Source of the DNA: Hyaloraphidium curvatum
Taxonomy: Eukaryota; Monoblepharomycota; Hyaloraphidiomycetes; Hyaloraphidiales; Hyaloraphidiaceae
Direction of reading: 5' to 3'
Assembly: GCA_025558095.1 (NCBI GenBank)
Contig: JAIVFI010000030.1
Coordinates: 372,001 to 436,000 of the forward strand
Length of the DNA: 64,000 nucleotides
Within the stretch, counting starts at the first letter, position 1. Every line of letters starts with the position of its first letter. The notes under the pieces are model-generated. The model worked only from the letters and a program-made list of their open reading frames with translations, did not search any database and was not told where the DNA came from. Of the stretch, positions 10,030-21,800 are shown in pieces. The position numbers and the translations under genes were made by a program.

Positions 10030-11946
10030 TTACGCTCTCGCTCTCTTCCCTGCCCGAACCTTGGCAAACATCTCAAAGACAACGAGCGCCGCCGACACGC
10101 TCGCCACGCCGATCATCAGCTCTAGGCTCGTCATCTCCGCGTACGCCAGGGGCAACAGGGCGAAAGTGAGCACAACCACTAGTCCAGCCAGCTTGCGCGC
10201 CCAGCCGGGGACAAGGGCATCCGACTCGGGGTAAATGTGCGTGAAGCTGAGGAGGAAGAACGAGAAATAGCTGGCGGCCATGGATCCGCAGAAAGACCAG
10301 GCTGCGGATGTCCGCCCAGATGGTCAGGGGAGCTGCTTTGGGCCTTCCATCGACTGCTCGCACCGTAATCAGCCGTCATGTACTTCTTCGGCTCCTTGTC
10401 GTCCGCGGCTCGAATCTCGATCCGCCTCGCGACCGAGTGGTAGGAAGCGTACGTGGTCCCCCGGTCCTCCATCATGACGATCGACGCCGCCGAGGCCCCC
10501 GCGAGGATCAGGAAGCCGATCAAAGGAAAGTGCAGGGTTGTCCACGCGATCCCGGCCCAAGCGTTGCGGCGGAGAGCGTGTTGCCGGATGTTGGACACGC
10601 CGTCGAATTACTGGCCAGCGATGCGTCGATCAGTCAAGCCGTCGGGGGGGTAAGCCGCGCGGGCTCACCATCCATTGGAGACACATTGCGGTCAAGAGGC
10701 CCAGCACCGCCTTGGCGTAGAGGAAGCCCTCGAACACGGGGTAGTCAAAAATCAAAGCGACAACGAATTCCCCGAGGGCGAGGATCACAAAGAGGCCCAT
10801 CCTCTCCGTGGTGTGCTCGATGTTGATCGCTGTCACCGGCCGAGCCGATCAGCGGACAAAGCAAGGGCTCGGCCCAAGAACGACTTGCCGGGCCGGAACT
10901 CGGGCGCCTTCCACCTCGACGCGTTCCGCTCCGTCACCCGCTCCCACCGGCGCAGGCCGAGCTCCACCGCGGCGTGGATGGCAAAATCGAGAACAAGTGC
11001 CGACCACCACAGCGCCGACATGAGGGAGTAGTTGCCGTAGGCGACGACAGCAGGCTTGGCAGGAGGATAGAGATCACGGTAAGGAGGAGGCTCGCGCGGA
11101 AGCGCGGGAAGAGGATCATGTAGATGGAGTAGACCGCGATCCACGTGCAGCGGCTGATGAGGTAGAAGGCGACGTACGCCCTGCCTGTGCCGAAGGGCAG
11201 GGCTGCCGAGGCTGTCGAAAATCGCCATCAGAATCCAGAGAAGCCAAACAGGGTTCGGCGCAGCGGGATCCACCTGTCACCCCCATCCCAATCACGCAAC
11301 CGGCGATCCACGCCGTAACGATGTTCGAGACGATGTCATCGGATGCAAAGATGTCGTGGTAGATGTTGAAGTCGGCCATCGTCCGGAAGATGGGCGCAAG
11401 GAGCATGAAGAAATCGGAAAGCCTCGTCCAGCTTGGGGCCGTGGCGAAGTGCGCGCCGAGCCGCGCGACGATGGTGACGAAGATCAGATCAAAGAAGAGT
11501 TCCAAAAACGACGTCTTGCGATGCTCCGGGCTCCGATGCAGCTTCCCGCTCCGGAAGTACTGCTTGATTCGTGGGGTGGAGAAGATCACGCGAAAGACGG
11601 AAACCGGCTCCTCGTCCTGCTCCTCCTTCTCCCCTCCATCTGCCGCTGCCGGGCTCGTAGTGCGCGCCAGAAGCTCAGGATTTGCGACCGGGTCCGTGGC
11701 GTGGTCGATGAACGCCACCTCGCCCCCGAGGGTCCCGAATTCCTCCTCGATCTTGGCGGCCTGGTGGTGCTCGACGATATGCGAGACCTCCTGCGCGAGT
11801 TCCGGGTCCACTTCGGCAACTTTTTCGGCCACAGCGTCGACGCGGGCGCGGCTTCCGCGCGGCGCGTCCGGGTCGTCGGCCGGCGGGGCAGCGGGAGTCT
11901 CGCGCGCCGCAGCTACTGCAGACTCCATATCCATGTCGAAAGACAA
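10030..11946 (-). pseudogene. LtrA-family (low-temperature-requirement A) membrane protein with an in-frame stop
   Basis: Exons complement(10030..10301, 10364..10610, 10669..10829, 10889..11054, 11096..11211, 11274..11946). LtrA signatures are KTSFLELFFDLIFVTIVARL, AINIEHTTERMGLFVILALGE and WAGIAWTTLHFPLIGFLIL, with about eight hydrophobic helices and a ~110-aa acidic cytosolic N-terminus. LtrA proteins are common in fungi; their role is poorly known. All six exons join in frame, but exon 5 opens with TAA (10608-10610) where homologues would have an aromatic residue. The product would stop after ~372 aa, losing the last helices. Two introns need GC donors (GCAAGT at 10888; GCGAGC at 11095). 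This is either a young pseudogene, a truncated protein or a base error. Confidence 0.65.
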
Positions 11947-12556
11947 ATCGTGCTGGTCCGGGGTCTCCTGCCGAGAGTAGGGCGAACTTCAATTGACCGC
12001 GATGCGGGGTGAAGTGCGGAAGCTCCACGTCAGCGGCTCCTGCGCCAAACACCCCGCGGATCGGGACGTGACAGACCAGCAGCACCCTCCCCCAAGTCGG
12101 TTTCTATAAACTTCCATCATTCAAGACATAATTAGACGCTCAGATTTAGCGGATGCTCTTTCCATCACCTTGTCGAACGCCTCGATAGTTGCTCGGTGAA
12201 TCAGAACGGCGCTCGGTTCCACAGCACCTGGATGTCTGGAGCATAGGCAGCAGTGTTGGATCATCTCAAGCATCTTCGAACTGTCTGGATGAAGCTTCTT
12301 GTGGCGCAGGTCCCGTTGGAGGAGGAGAGAAAGTCGGTTGCGCTGCACGACTCGTGAGGCGCGCGTGCCCTCCGGCCACTGCTCTTCGTCCCCCCCACCG
12401 ACCACCCCGCAGTAGCCGCCTGCGACAGTTGCGTCGCAGGCCACCGGAAGCGACCGCGCGCATCGTCTCAGCGGCCGCGCCGGCAGCGGCGGGACCGGCG
12501 GCGGAGTCGCCCCCGCGGAACCGTGCGGACTTGATTGGCGCCGTCCGCTGCCCGCG
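11947..12556. other. Divergent intergenic region
   Basis: About 610 bp between the LtrA-like gene (minus) and the C2H2/SWIRM gene (plus). It is less GC-rich near 12090-12250 than the flanks, with a TATA-like string (ctataaac) at about 12104. Reading frames here are shadows without family features. It presumably holds both promoters. Confidence 0.5.
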
Positions 12557-14648
12557 ATGGACGCGATGGGGGCGGACGGCTTCGGCGACGACGAAGTCAT
12601 CGAGGAGGTCGGCGCGGCGGAGGGCTTCGGCGCCGCCGGCGCGCTGTTCGACGGCATGGGCGACGTCGAGGAGGAGCCGCTCGACGAGGGAAACATCCAG
12701 CCGGCGGGCGTCTTCGGCGGCACCTTCGCCGCGCAGGGCTACTCGCCGGCGTCGCCGGGCAGCGGCTACGACGAGCACTTTGCCGGCGTGGTCGAGCTCA
12801 CGCAGCGGAAGAACAAATGGTGGGTGGCGCCTCGTTCTCGCGGCCACAAGCAGGCTGACTCGTCCTTGGCAGGGTCTGCACTATCGAAGGGTGCGACAAG
12901 GTGGGCTCGGTGGCTTGGGCGTCTCCATCTTGGGCCCGCGCTAATGCTGTTGGTTTCCAGAGCTTCATGCGGAAGATCGAGTTGGAGAAGCACATCACGA
13001 CTCATGGGGCCGGCGCGACCAGGTCGAACAGCGCCGAACCGGCGAGGCTTGCGCACCAGATACCTGCCGCAAATGGCTCCCGTGCAGTCCCCGTTGCGGC
13101 GCCCCTTGGGGGTTTGACGCCGGGCCAGAACGCGTTCACGATCCCGGTGGCCCATCAGGGCGGCTCGCCTTCCGTAGCCGCCCATTTGGGCGGGGCGCCT
13201 TCCGGTACCATCGGCGGGAACGAATCCCCTGCGCAGCTGAGCGCCAAAATCGCCGACCTGGAGACCAAACTTGCGGCGGCGCAGGCCCAAGCGACTCAGC
13301 TGGGCCAGATCCTCATCCAGTCGCGGAACGAGACCACGGCCTGGATGAACTCGAGCGCGCTGCTGCAGACGCAGCTCAACCAGCTCGCGGAGCAGTACGG
13401 CGTCCAGGGCGTCTACCAGGCCTTCAACCCCCAGATGCTCCACCAGCACCTGTCGCAGATGCAGGCGCAGAACACGCAGGCTGCCCAGGCCGCCAACCAG
13501 GTCTATCAGCCTCCCAGCCAGGCGGCGCCGACGAGCCAGCGCCAGCAGGCTCGCCGCCAGCAGCAGCAGCAGACCTACTCGGAGGACGAGGACGAGTCGG
13601 TCGACTACGAGGAGTACCGGCCCTCGCGGTCGACGTCCCCGCCGTCGGCCCGCGCCGCGCGGCCGCCGAGGAAGAAGAAGAAGCCCCTGATCGACCAGCT
13701 CCAGGACGAGATCGAGGCCGAGCGCAAGGCGCGGGAGGAGGCCGCCAAGACCGCCAAGCAGCGGAGGGAGCAGCGGGCCAAGCAGCGCGAGTCGCTCGAC
13801 AGGGGCTCGTCGCCGCCACCGGCCGCCGGGAAAAGGAAGGGCAACTACAAGCCGCCGCCGCCCAAGAAGGTCGCGGTCCCGAAGCCGCGGTACAGGGACG
13901 CGCTGATCAGGATGCGCGCGGCGGGCAGACTGAGGCCCGTCGGCGAGTTCCCGGACGATATCCCCATGGTGGAATGGGAACGCAGTGGGCTCGGCTGCGC
14001 GGTTGGGTGCCCTCAGAGTTCTGACTGTTTCGTCGCAGACGTCTCGAAGCCCATTGCCCCCGACTCCCCCGACTACGAGAAACTCCAGACTCCTGAGATC
14101 GAGGTCTGCGCCATCCTCCGCATCACCCCCACGCAGTACCTCAGCGCCCGGGACTTCATCGTCTCGCGGACGGAGAGGGTCGGGTTTCTGCGGAAGAAGG
14201 AGGTCAAGACCAACCTCCGGATGGACGTGAACAAGGCCGGGAAGCTCTACGACTGGTGGGTTGCCGGTCCGTTGCCGCGCCTAGTTTCCGCTGATTGTCG
14301 CTCTCGTGCAGGATGGCCGCCATCGGCTGGATCCCCACGCCCGCCCCCGGCGCCCGCGAGCCCCTCGTCTGGGACGAGGGCAGCGACGTCCCCGTGGCCT
14401 TCTCCGAGTCGCTGACCTACGGCCGGGGCACGGCTCAGGCGAGCACCGACGCCGGGGATGACGACCGCTCGGGCGACGAGGTCGGGTCGGAGCAGGACGG
14501 CGAGGGCGAGGACGAGGAGATGGAGGCGCACGGGAGCGAGGCCGGCGCCGGGGAGCACGAGGCGGAGCAGGGGGTCGAGGAGGCTGCGGGGCACTACGAG
14601 GATGAGGGCGAGCAGGATCCGGACGCCTACTACGACCGAGAAGACTGA
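12557..14648 (+). CDS. C2H2 zinc-finger plus SWIRM-domain protein
   Basis: Model join(12557..12819,12873..12900,12961..13984,14039..14255,14312..14648), 622 aa. One classical C2H2 finger (C-x4-C-x12-H-x3-H; VCTIEGCDK joined to SFMRKIELEKHITTH) is assembled from three exons, including a 28-nt microexon. The middle is Gln/Ala-rich with a coiled segment, then a basic Lys/Arg-rich stretch. A SWIRM-like helical domain follows around residues 450-525 (EVCAILRITPTQYLSARDF; LRMDVNKAGKLYDW). SWIRM domains bind DNA/nucleosomes in chromatin regulators (Ada2, Swi3, LSD1). The C-terminus is strongly acidic. It is likely a nucl­ear transcription or chromatin factor; targets are unknown. Confidence 0.8.
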
Positions 14649-14849
14649 GGATGCTTTGGGCTCTGGGTCGAGGGTATCTTCGTCTTTATGTAGGCGTGTC
14701 ATCGACGTAGCGTTTCAGATATTCGACAATCCATCATCATCGGTGCGTTTCGAAAGCGAGCAGCGGCACTTAGCTCGAGATCGCGGGGATCGGGAGCCGA
14801 CAGCGGCAGCAGGCGGCTTCCCACGCCGGCCCGCCCTAGCTCGTCCGCC

Positions 14850-16088
14850 ATGCCGACAAACATGAAGCGGAATATGAATCGCGTGCTGGTTCCCTGTTCC
14901 CCCATTCCCGCTCTCTTTGGAGGGCGGGAACGCGTAGCAACATCGCTTCCGCGACGGGCCGCGCGGCCCTTTTCCGCGGGGGTGCCCGCGCCGGCCGAGC
15001 ACCTCGCGGAGGACCACCTGCAGGCGGTGCTCGCGCACTTCCGCGCCCCGGTCCGCTTCGCGGTCGGCTACGGCTCCGGCGTGTTCCGCCAGGCCTCGTA
15101 CGCCAAGGACGCGCGGCCGATGCTGGACTTCATCTTCGGCGTGACCCACACGCAGCACTGGCACTCGCTGAACATCAAGCAGAATCGCCAGCACTACTCG
15201 GGCGCGGCCGCCCTGGGATCGTGGGCCGTGTCGAAGCTGCAGGACAGCTTCGGCGCCGGGGTCTACTACAACACGAACGTGGAGGTGGAGGGCTACCGGA
15301 TAAAGTACGGCGTGGTCCAGCTTGACAGGCTGGTCCGGGATCTCGAGAACTGGGACACCATGTACCTCGCCGGGCGATTCCAGAAGCCTGTGAGTACATC
15401 ATGACTGTTTGGCGGTGCTTGCCGTCTCTAACACGCGTTTTCGGCCGCCAGTTGAGCGTGATCCGCGGGGATCCACGCGTGGAGCTGGCCAACGCGTCGA
15501 ACAGGCTCGCCGCGCTCCGACTCTCGCTTCTTCTCCTCCCTACGGAGTTTACCACCACGGATCTGCTTGTTACGATAGTCGGGCTTTCCTACCGCGGCGA
15601 TTTCCGGACCTACATCGGGGCAGAGAACCCGAACAAGGTCCGCAACATCGTCGCAGGGCAGCAGGAGCTCCTGTGGACAATCTATCGGCCGCTGCTGGAG
15701 CAGTCTGGTGACTTTGTTGCCTTGAGGGGCGGCGACTCGTGGGTCCAGGCCGAGGACCCGAAGACTCGGTCCAGGATCGTTGCCGGGCTCCCGTCGACCT
15801 TCCGCCGCAATCTGTACCAGGTGTACGGGGACGGTGCTGCGGATCCGGCTGCTTTGGCACTTGGCGTGGCGTCTTCGCCAAACCTACCTGAGCTGGTTCG
15901 CAAAGGTGAGTTCGGAATCCTGCGGCCCCGTGTTTCGCTGTGATTTGACCCTTCTTCCTCTTCCAGCGCTGACGAAAACGATTGCCTATCCGGCTTTGGC
16001 GCAGTCGGTGAAGGGTATCGCGACGGCAGGCATCCTGCGGAGCGCCATGTACAGCTTGGACAAGCTCCGGAAAGGACGGCAGAAGTAG
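14850..16088 (+). CDS. TAM41: Mitochondrial CDP-diacylglycerol synthase TAM41
   Basis: Model join(14850..15389,15452..15905,15967..16088), 371 aa, introns 62 and 61 nt. The N-terminus is basic and Ser/Arg-rich like a mitochondrial presequence (MPTNMKRNMNRVLV). The nucleotidyltransferase core carries FAVGYGSGVFRQ, MLDFIFGV and HWHSLNIKQNRQHYS, then IKYGVVQLDRLVRDLENW and YRGDFRTYIGAENPNKVRNI. The C-terminus matches the family (ALTKTIAYPALAQSVKGI...AGILRSAMYSLDKLRKG). TAM41 makes CDP-DAG from phosphatidic acid at the matrix side of the inner membrane for cardiolipin synthesis. Length is close to that of fungal homologues. Confidence 0.93.
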
Positions 16089-16170
16089 CGACTCTATACC
16101 CAAAGTGCAAATCTTCGGCATTCATCGATCTGATGTAGCTCTCTCATCAATGTACCTCAATCTTTGTCGA

Positions 16171-17627
16171 TTACAGGTGACCCTGAACCTTCTTTGGCAC
16201 GTACTGAAAGGACAATTGAGTGAGCGACGACGCGGAAGAGTAGGGAGAGCACGCGACGCACGGGCTCCTCGATCGCCGCGATCTCATCAGGGGTCAGTTT
16301 GACCTTCAGCCCGCCGATCAGGTCGTCCAGGTGGTGTTTCTTGGACACCCCGACGATGGGGCTCGTGATGTAAGGTTTCGAGTAGAGCCACGCGAGCGCG
16401 ACCTGCGGCACTGTCACGCCCTTCTTCTCGGCGACGTCGTAGATCCGGTCGATGACCGCCCCGTCCGCCCCTTCGCCCTTGTTCATGACGCGGTACATGG
16501 GGTCAGACTTGGTGCGCACGGTTTCCCGATTCTTGCCCGTCAGCGCGCCCCGCGCGAGGGGAGACCAGGGGACTGCGAGCGATAAGCTGTCGGCACACTG
16601 GGCGCGAAGTAGGACTCACTGCACGCCATGCCCCAGTCCTGGAGCAGCGGGACCATCTCGCGCTCCTCCTCCCTAGCAAATAATGAGTTCCCGTCAGCTT
16701 TACGGCAGCAGAGCGATCGTACCGGTAGACGGCATTGACGAGGTTTTGCCTGGGCGCGAGTCAGTACTTTGCCCGAACCTGAACAGAGCGAAAGACCCAC
16801 ATGGACACGAACGGCGTCCAGCCGTTCATCTTGGCAGTGTACTGCATCTTTGAGAGCTGCCACGCCCGCATGCTACTGGCTCCCAAATATCGCACCTTGC
16901 CGGCCCTCACGAGATCGTGCAGCGCCAGCATGGTCTCCTCGATGGGCGTGTCGTTATCAAACCGGTGGATTTGGCTGTCCGGAATCAGCCGCCGGCCTCC
17001 TCGCTCGCCCAGATCAACTCACTACAGGTCGATGTAGTCCGTCCCCAACCGCTTCAGCGACTGCTCGACCTCGAAGAAGATGGACTTGCGGCTGAGCCCG
17101 GCCCGGAACTGGTCGTCCCGGCCGGGCATCTTCCCGCCGGCGCGGCGGTTCATCGCCTCGGGAAAGGTCGGGAAGTAGACCTTGCTCGCGATCACGACCC
17201 TTTCCCGCGGGATGTTGAACTTCCGGAGGGCGTTGCCGACGATGCGCTCCGAGTCGCCATTCGAATACATGTTGGCGGTATCCCTGCATTTCCACGGGGG
17301 AATTAGCCAGTTAGTGCTGGAACGGCGGCAGGGAGACACGAGGTCTGACCAGAAGTTGATCCCTGTTGCCCAGCGGGTCAGTACGCGCGACGGCGGCTTC
17401 CGGCGCCTGGTCTAGACGTGCCTTTGTCCCACGCGTACTTGATCATCTCCAGCGAAGGCTCTTCCGGGATGACCCATTCCGCCCATTTCGGGTTCCCGTA
17501 GCTCATGCACTTGGGCGGGTTCAGCGGGCCCGGCGACGACGCATCGCGGCAGGAAACCCACGCCGAGGCAGAGCCTGCTGACCGTGAGGCCGGTGTTGCC
17601 GAACCGCACATATTCCATGTCGGACAT
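16171..17627 (-). CDS. Aldo/keto reductase
   Basis: Nine-exon model complement(join(16171..16203,16262..16572,16620..16672,16723..16749,16801..16974,17026..17283,17350..17362,17422..17509,17562..17627)), 340 aa. The join rebuilds the AKR fold: LGNTG-like start ([17 protein letters not shown]), [15 protein letters not shown] with the catalytic Asp-Tyr region, [10 protein letters not shown] with the Lys, [15 protein letters not shown] with the His, [13 protein letters not shown], and the C-terminal NADPH-binding segment ending [13 protein letters not shown]. It most resembles the fungal versicolorin-reductase-like/yakC group using NADP(H); the substrate is unknown. Two exons are tiny (13 and 27 nt). 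The intron at 17363-17421 needs a GC donor (GCACGT...ACAG) with a strong TACTGAC branch site. Confidence 0.88.
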
Positions 17628-17951
17628 GAGTCGGGTGTCGGAAGATAGGGGCGGGCACGGATCGCGGTCGGCTCTCGCGGAACGTCCGCGTGCGCCGCCT
17701 GGCCGGTCGGCAGATATCTAGCGGGTCCGCTCTGCGAACGGCAGATGCAGAGCGTCCGCGTGCCCGCTGGTCGGCAGATGCAAGTGCGTCCGCTCCGCGG
17801 CGCGTGGAGAGCGACAACATTGATGACAAACACCCCATGCTACGGGCACTCGACGTAGTAGACTGTTGATTAAGTAGATAGTGTAGGATCGGCAGATGCT
17901 CTACCGGGGGTTGGACGGCTCGTTTCATGAACACCGGAGCTATGGAAGCGA
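17628..17951. other. Intergenic region with degenerate ~32-bp repeats
   Basis: Upstream of the aldo/keto reductase. Between about 17700 and 17795 a unit of the form GGTCGGCAGAT...GCGTCCGC recurs three times in degenerate form, and GGATCGGCAGATGC appears again near 17889. No coding feature is supported. Confidence 0.45.
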
Positions 17952-18367
17952 GATCAGATCAGATCTCTATCACAGCCGCTGAGCGCCCCCCAACCCCGAT
18001 ACATCACGTCACGCGATATACATTGAATTCGGGGAAGAGGGGAGGGGTTAGATGTCCGCCGAGCTGCCGGGTACAGGCTTCCTTGAACCTGTTCATAAGC
18101 TGTTGGCAACCCAGTACGCGCCCCCGCTGAACAACGGCGCGCAGACGGCCGGTCTGGCGGGCCATGAGACCATCGACATCCCAGTCTTTGCCGTCGGATT
18201 TGGTGCGCGGGGGAGAGATCTCTCGAGACCAAACACGGAGCTGTTCGTCCGCCGCGTCGTGCAGGCGGCCGAAGGTCGAGACCGCAAACCAAACGAGGTT
18301 GTACACGGGGGGATCGGGAACGTAGAACTGATCTGCTCAGCGCCTGTGATAGAGATCTGATCAGATC
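17952..18367. mobile_element. Putative non-autonomous element with 32-bp terminal inverted repeats
   Basis: The ends 17952-17983 and 18336-18367 are inverted repeats of 32 bp with two mismatches (core GATCAGATCTCTATCACAG). The 416-bp span encodes no transposase. Flanks (ATGGAAGCGA before, ATGAACCGAC after) are similar but not a clean target-site duplication. Size and structure fit a MITE-like element. Short frames inside (e.g. 102 aa plus strand, 100 aa minus strand) have no recognisable family features. Confidence 0.6.
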
Positions 18368-18812
18368 ATGAACCGACCTCGCGCGCGCCTCGATGCCACC
18401 CATGGTTGTCATTAACAGCTGTTCGAGTTTTGGAGGTGGCGTTGGTCTGGGCCAGAGGCCGGTGGTCTTGCACTTCGCACAGCGCACGGGACGGCGCCCC
18501 AAGAGGCGATGGCTCCGGGTGCCCTTGCGCAGGGCTTTCATATGGCGCCACAATCTCGAATCGCGGCAGGGACGGGTTCCAGACATCATATTTTGATTCG
18601 GTACTGCTGGTTGCAGATCAGTCTGAACCTGTTCTGTTCCGTCGACGGCGGCCGCTTTCGCGGGGCGAAGCCTGCTGTGTGGTCAGGCGGAGGGGCGGGA
18701 GGCCCTGAAGTCAAGTCAGTCAATCGTCGCGCACTCCGCGCGCAAAAGGCTCGGTCACCCTTCAGGCACCCCCGAACCCGCGGCGCCGGCCGCCCGGCCG
18801 CGGGACATCACA
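18368..18812. other. Intergenic region upstream of Ca2+ ATPase
   Basis: About 445 bp without a supported gene, presumably the promoter and 5' leader of the calcium pump that starts at 18813. Confidence 0.4.
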
Positions 18813-21800
18813 ATGGGGTGCTTCGGCGGCAAAAAGGCTGACGGGCCGGTCGAGCTGGCCGACCCCGACCCCGCGCCGTTCGCGTTCCCGCCGTCGCAGC
18901 TCGCCGCGCTGTTCGACCCGAAGAGCACCGACCTGCTGATGGCGATGGGCGGCGGCTCGGGCCTCTGCACCGGCCTGCTCGTGGACCCGAACACGGGCCT
19001 GGACGAGGCGGGGCAGGCGGGGCAGGCCGTGACCGACGCGGCCCACGCCAACGGGGCCAACGGGCCCACGAAGGTGGGCAGCATTTGGAACTGTGCTGGC
19101 GGCGAGCGGTTGCGGAAACGACTGCACGTTCTACATGTGTCTTTTGTCGTCGCCGTCATGGCGCGTCGGAGGGCTACCGGGGGAGGAATCCTAGCATGCG
19201 GGAGTTCGAGCTAACGCCATTCTCCCTCACCAGGGCATCCCGCTCGATTCCGTGCCCCACCCTACCAACTCGCCCCCGATCCCCAGGCGCCAGGAGATCT
19301 ATGGCGTCAACCGGCTGCCGGAGCAGAAGTCCAAAAGCATCTTCGAGCTCATGTGGCTCGCCGCGCAGGACAAGACTATCATCCTTCTATCGGTCGCGGC
19401 CTTGGTCTCGCTGGCATTTGGCCTGTGGCAGGACTTTGACCCGAACATCAACCAAAATGACGAGCCGAAGGTTCACTGGGTCGGTGGGTAGCTTTGTTGG
19501 CCTGTGCTCTTTTGGACTGCCGACGCGTGCCGCAGAGGGCACGGCCATCCTGATCGCCGTCGTGGTCGTCATCCTTGCCGGCTCCATCAACGACTGGCAG
19601 AAGGAACGTCAGTTCCGGAAGCTGAACGCGGTGAAGGACGATCGCACGGTGGTCGTGCTCCGTGGTGGCAACATCAAGGAGATATCCATCTTCGACGTCG
19701 TCGTGGGCGACATTATGACGCTGGAACCTGGCGACGTGCTGGCCGTCGACGGTGTTCTCCTTACGTCGTCGGGCAACCTCAAAGTGGATGAGTCCGCGGC
19801 CACCGGGGAGTCTGATGCCATCAAGAAGAGCCCAGTGCCGCAGGGAGAGAAGCACTGGGACCCGTTTATTCTCTCTGGAGGGAAGGTCCAGGAGGGGACG
19901 GGCCGGTTCGTCGTCTGCGCTGTCGGACAGAGGAGCTACTTTGGTCGAACCATGATGGGTGGGTGGATTATTACAACCCGCTTCTGTCCAATCTCACCAG
20001 TTGTCTTCGTTTCCAGCCCTTCGCACGGAGGCCGAGGACACTCCGCTCCAGGTCAAGCTCGACAAACTCGCCGAAAGGATTGCCAAGCTCGGCGCCGCCG
20101 CTGCAATCACCATGTTCCTGGTTCTGTCGATCAAGTACATTATCACGGTCGTCTCGTTCGGAGGACAGGGCTTTGGTCCCGACTGCGTGGCCCAGGAGTG
20201 CGCGGCCGAGGCGTTACAGCAGTTTGTGCAGATCATCATCTCGGCCATCACCATCATCGTCGTGGCCGTGCCGGAAGGACTGCCCCTGGCCGTCACGCTG
20301 TCGCTCGCCTACGGAACGATCAAGATGCTCAAGGACAACAACCTCGTGCGTGTTCTTGCGGCCTGCGAGACCATGGGAGGGTGAGCATCCGCACACGCAT
20401 CCCCTTAAAGTTCGACTGATTGTTTGCCACCATGTCCAGCGCCACGACCATCTGCTCGGACAAGACCGGTACGCTGACCCAGAACAAGATGACTGTCGTG
20501 AAGGGCGTGGTCGGCATGAAGATTTTTATCGAGAACGAGGATCAGATCAAGACCCTGCCGTCGCGCATGGCCGAGCTGCCCCAGACGACCACCTCGACAC
20601 TCTCGATCGAGCCGACCGAGGCGGCCGCGCCGCGTCCGCTGGCTCCGACGTATCTGCTTTCGGTGCTTCAGCAGTCGGTGGCACTCAACTCGTCGGCCTT
20701 CGAGGGCGTGGACTCCAAAACAGGCGAGAAGACTCTGGTCGGCAGCAAGACCGAAACCGCCCTGCTCGAGTTCTCGGTACGGGTCGGCGGGCCCGACGGC
20801 GATTTCAACGGCTTGCGCGCGGCCCCTTGGCTCCAGACCGTGCAGGTCTTTCCGTTCTCGTCGGAACGCAAGAGCATGGCCACGGTCGTCAAGATCGATC
20901 CCGCGCAGAGGCCGCAGGAGAAGCTCGCCGGGGGCAAGCAGGAGCCGTTCTACCGCGTGTTTGTCAAGGGAGCTTCGGAGATTGTCCTCTCGTTCTGCTC
21001 GTGGGCCGCCGTCGTACCGGCGGGCAACGCTGCTGGCGCGGAGGCCCTCTTGGAGAGGCTCAACCCCAAGGCCATGATCCGCATTCAGGTTGGTCCGTCC
21101 GTGTGGGGACAATGTGGACGCTAATCCGCGGACGTTTCCTTAGGAGGACATCATCAACGTCTACGCCAGCGAATCTCTGCGCACCATCTGCCTCGCGTAC
21201 CGCGACCTGACGGCGTCCGAGTTCGAGTCCCTGACCAAAGGCTCCATCCGGGAAAAGGCCATCGCCAAGATGAAGGAGGACCAGCGCGACGCGGCGCGGC
21301 GCAAGCTCATCTCCAAGGCTGTCGAGTCTGGCTTGCCGGCGGATACGCAGGCGATCGAAGATCGCCTCGCGCTCGAGGACCTGCCGGAGCTAGACGTTTC
21401 GGACGACGACATCCTTCAGAGCCCGGAGGCGTTCCAGGAGCTGTGTATGCACGGTTGCACGCTGCTTTCCATCGTCGGAATCGAGGACCCGCTGCGGCCC
21501 GGCGTTGCCGAGGCCGTGGAACGGTGCAAGACGGCCGGCGTCGTGGTGCGGATGGTCACGGGAGACAACATCATCACGGCCAAGGCCATCGCGAGCAAGT
21601 GCGGCATTTACCAGAAGGGCGTGGGCTACGCGATGGAGGGTGCCAAGTTCCGCACCTTGTCGGAGGAGGAAATGGACCGGATCCTGCCGAGGCTCCAGGT
21701 GCTGGCGCGCTCTTCGCCGACGGACAAGCAGCTGCTTGTGGGACGCCTGAAGGAGCTCGGGGAGACTGTGGCAGTCACCGGAGACGGCACGAACGACGGG

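Noticed and set aside
18004-18360. Small frames inside the inverted-repeat element
   Set aside because: Both strands are open for about 100 codons without any transposase or other motif; taken as chance.
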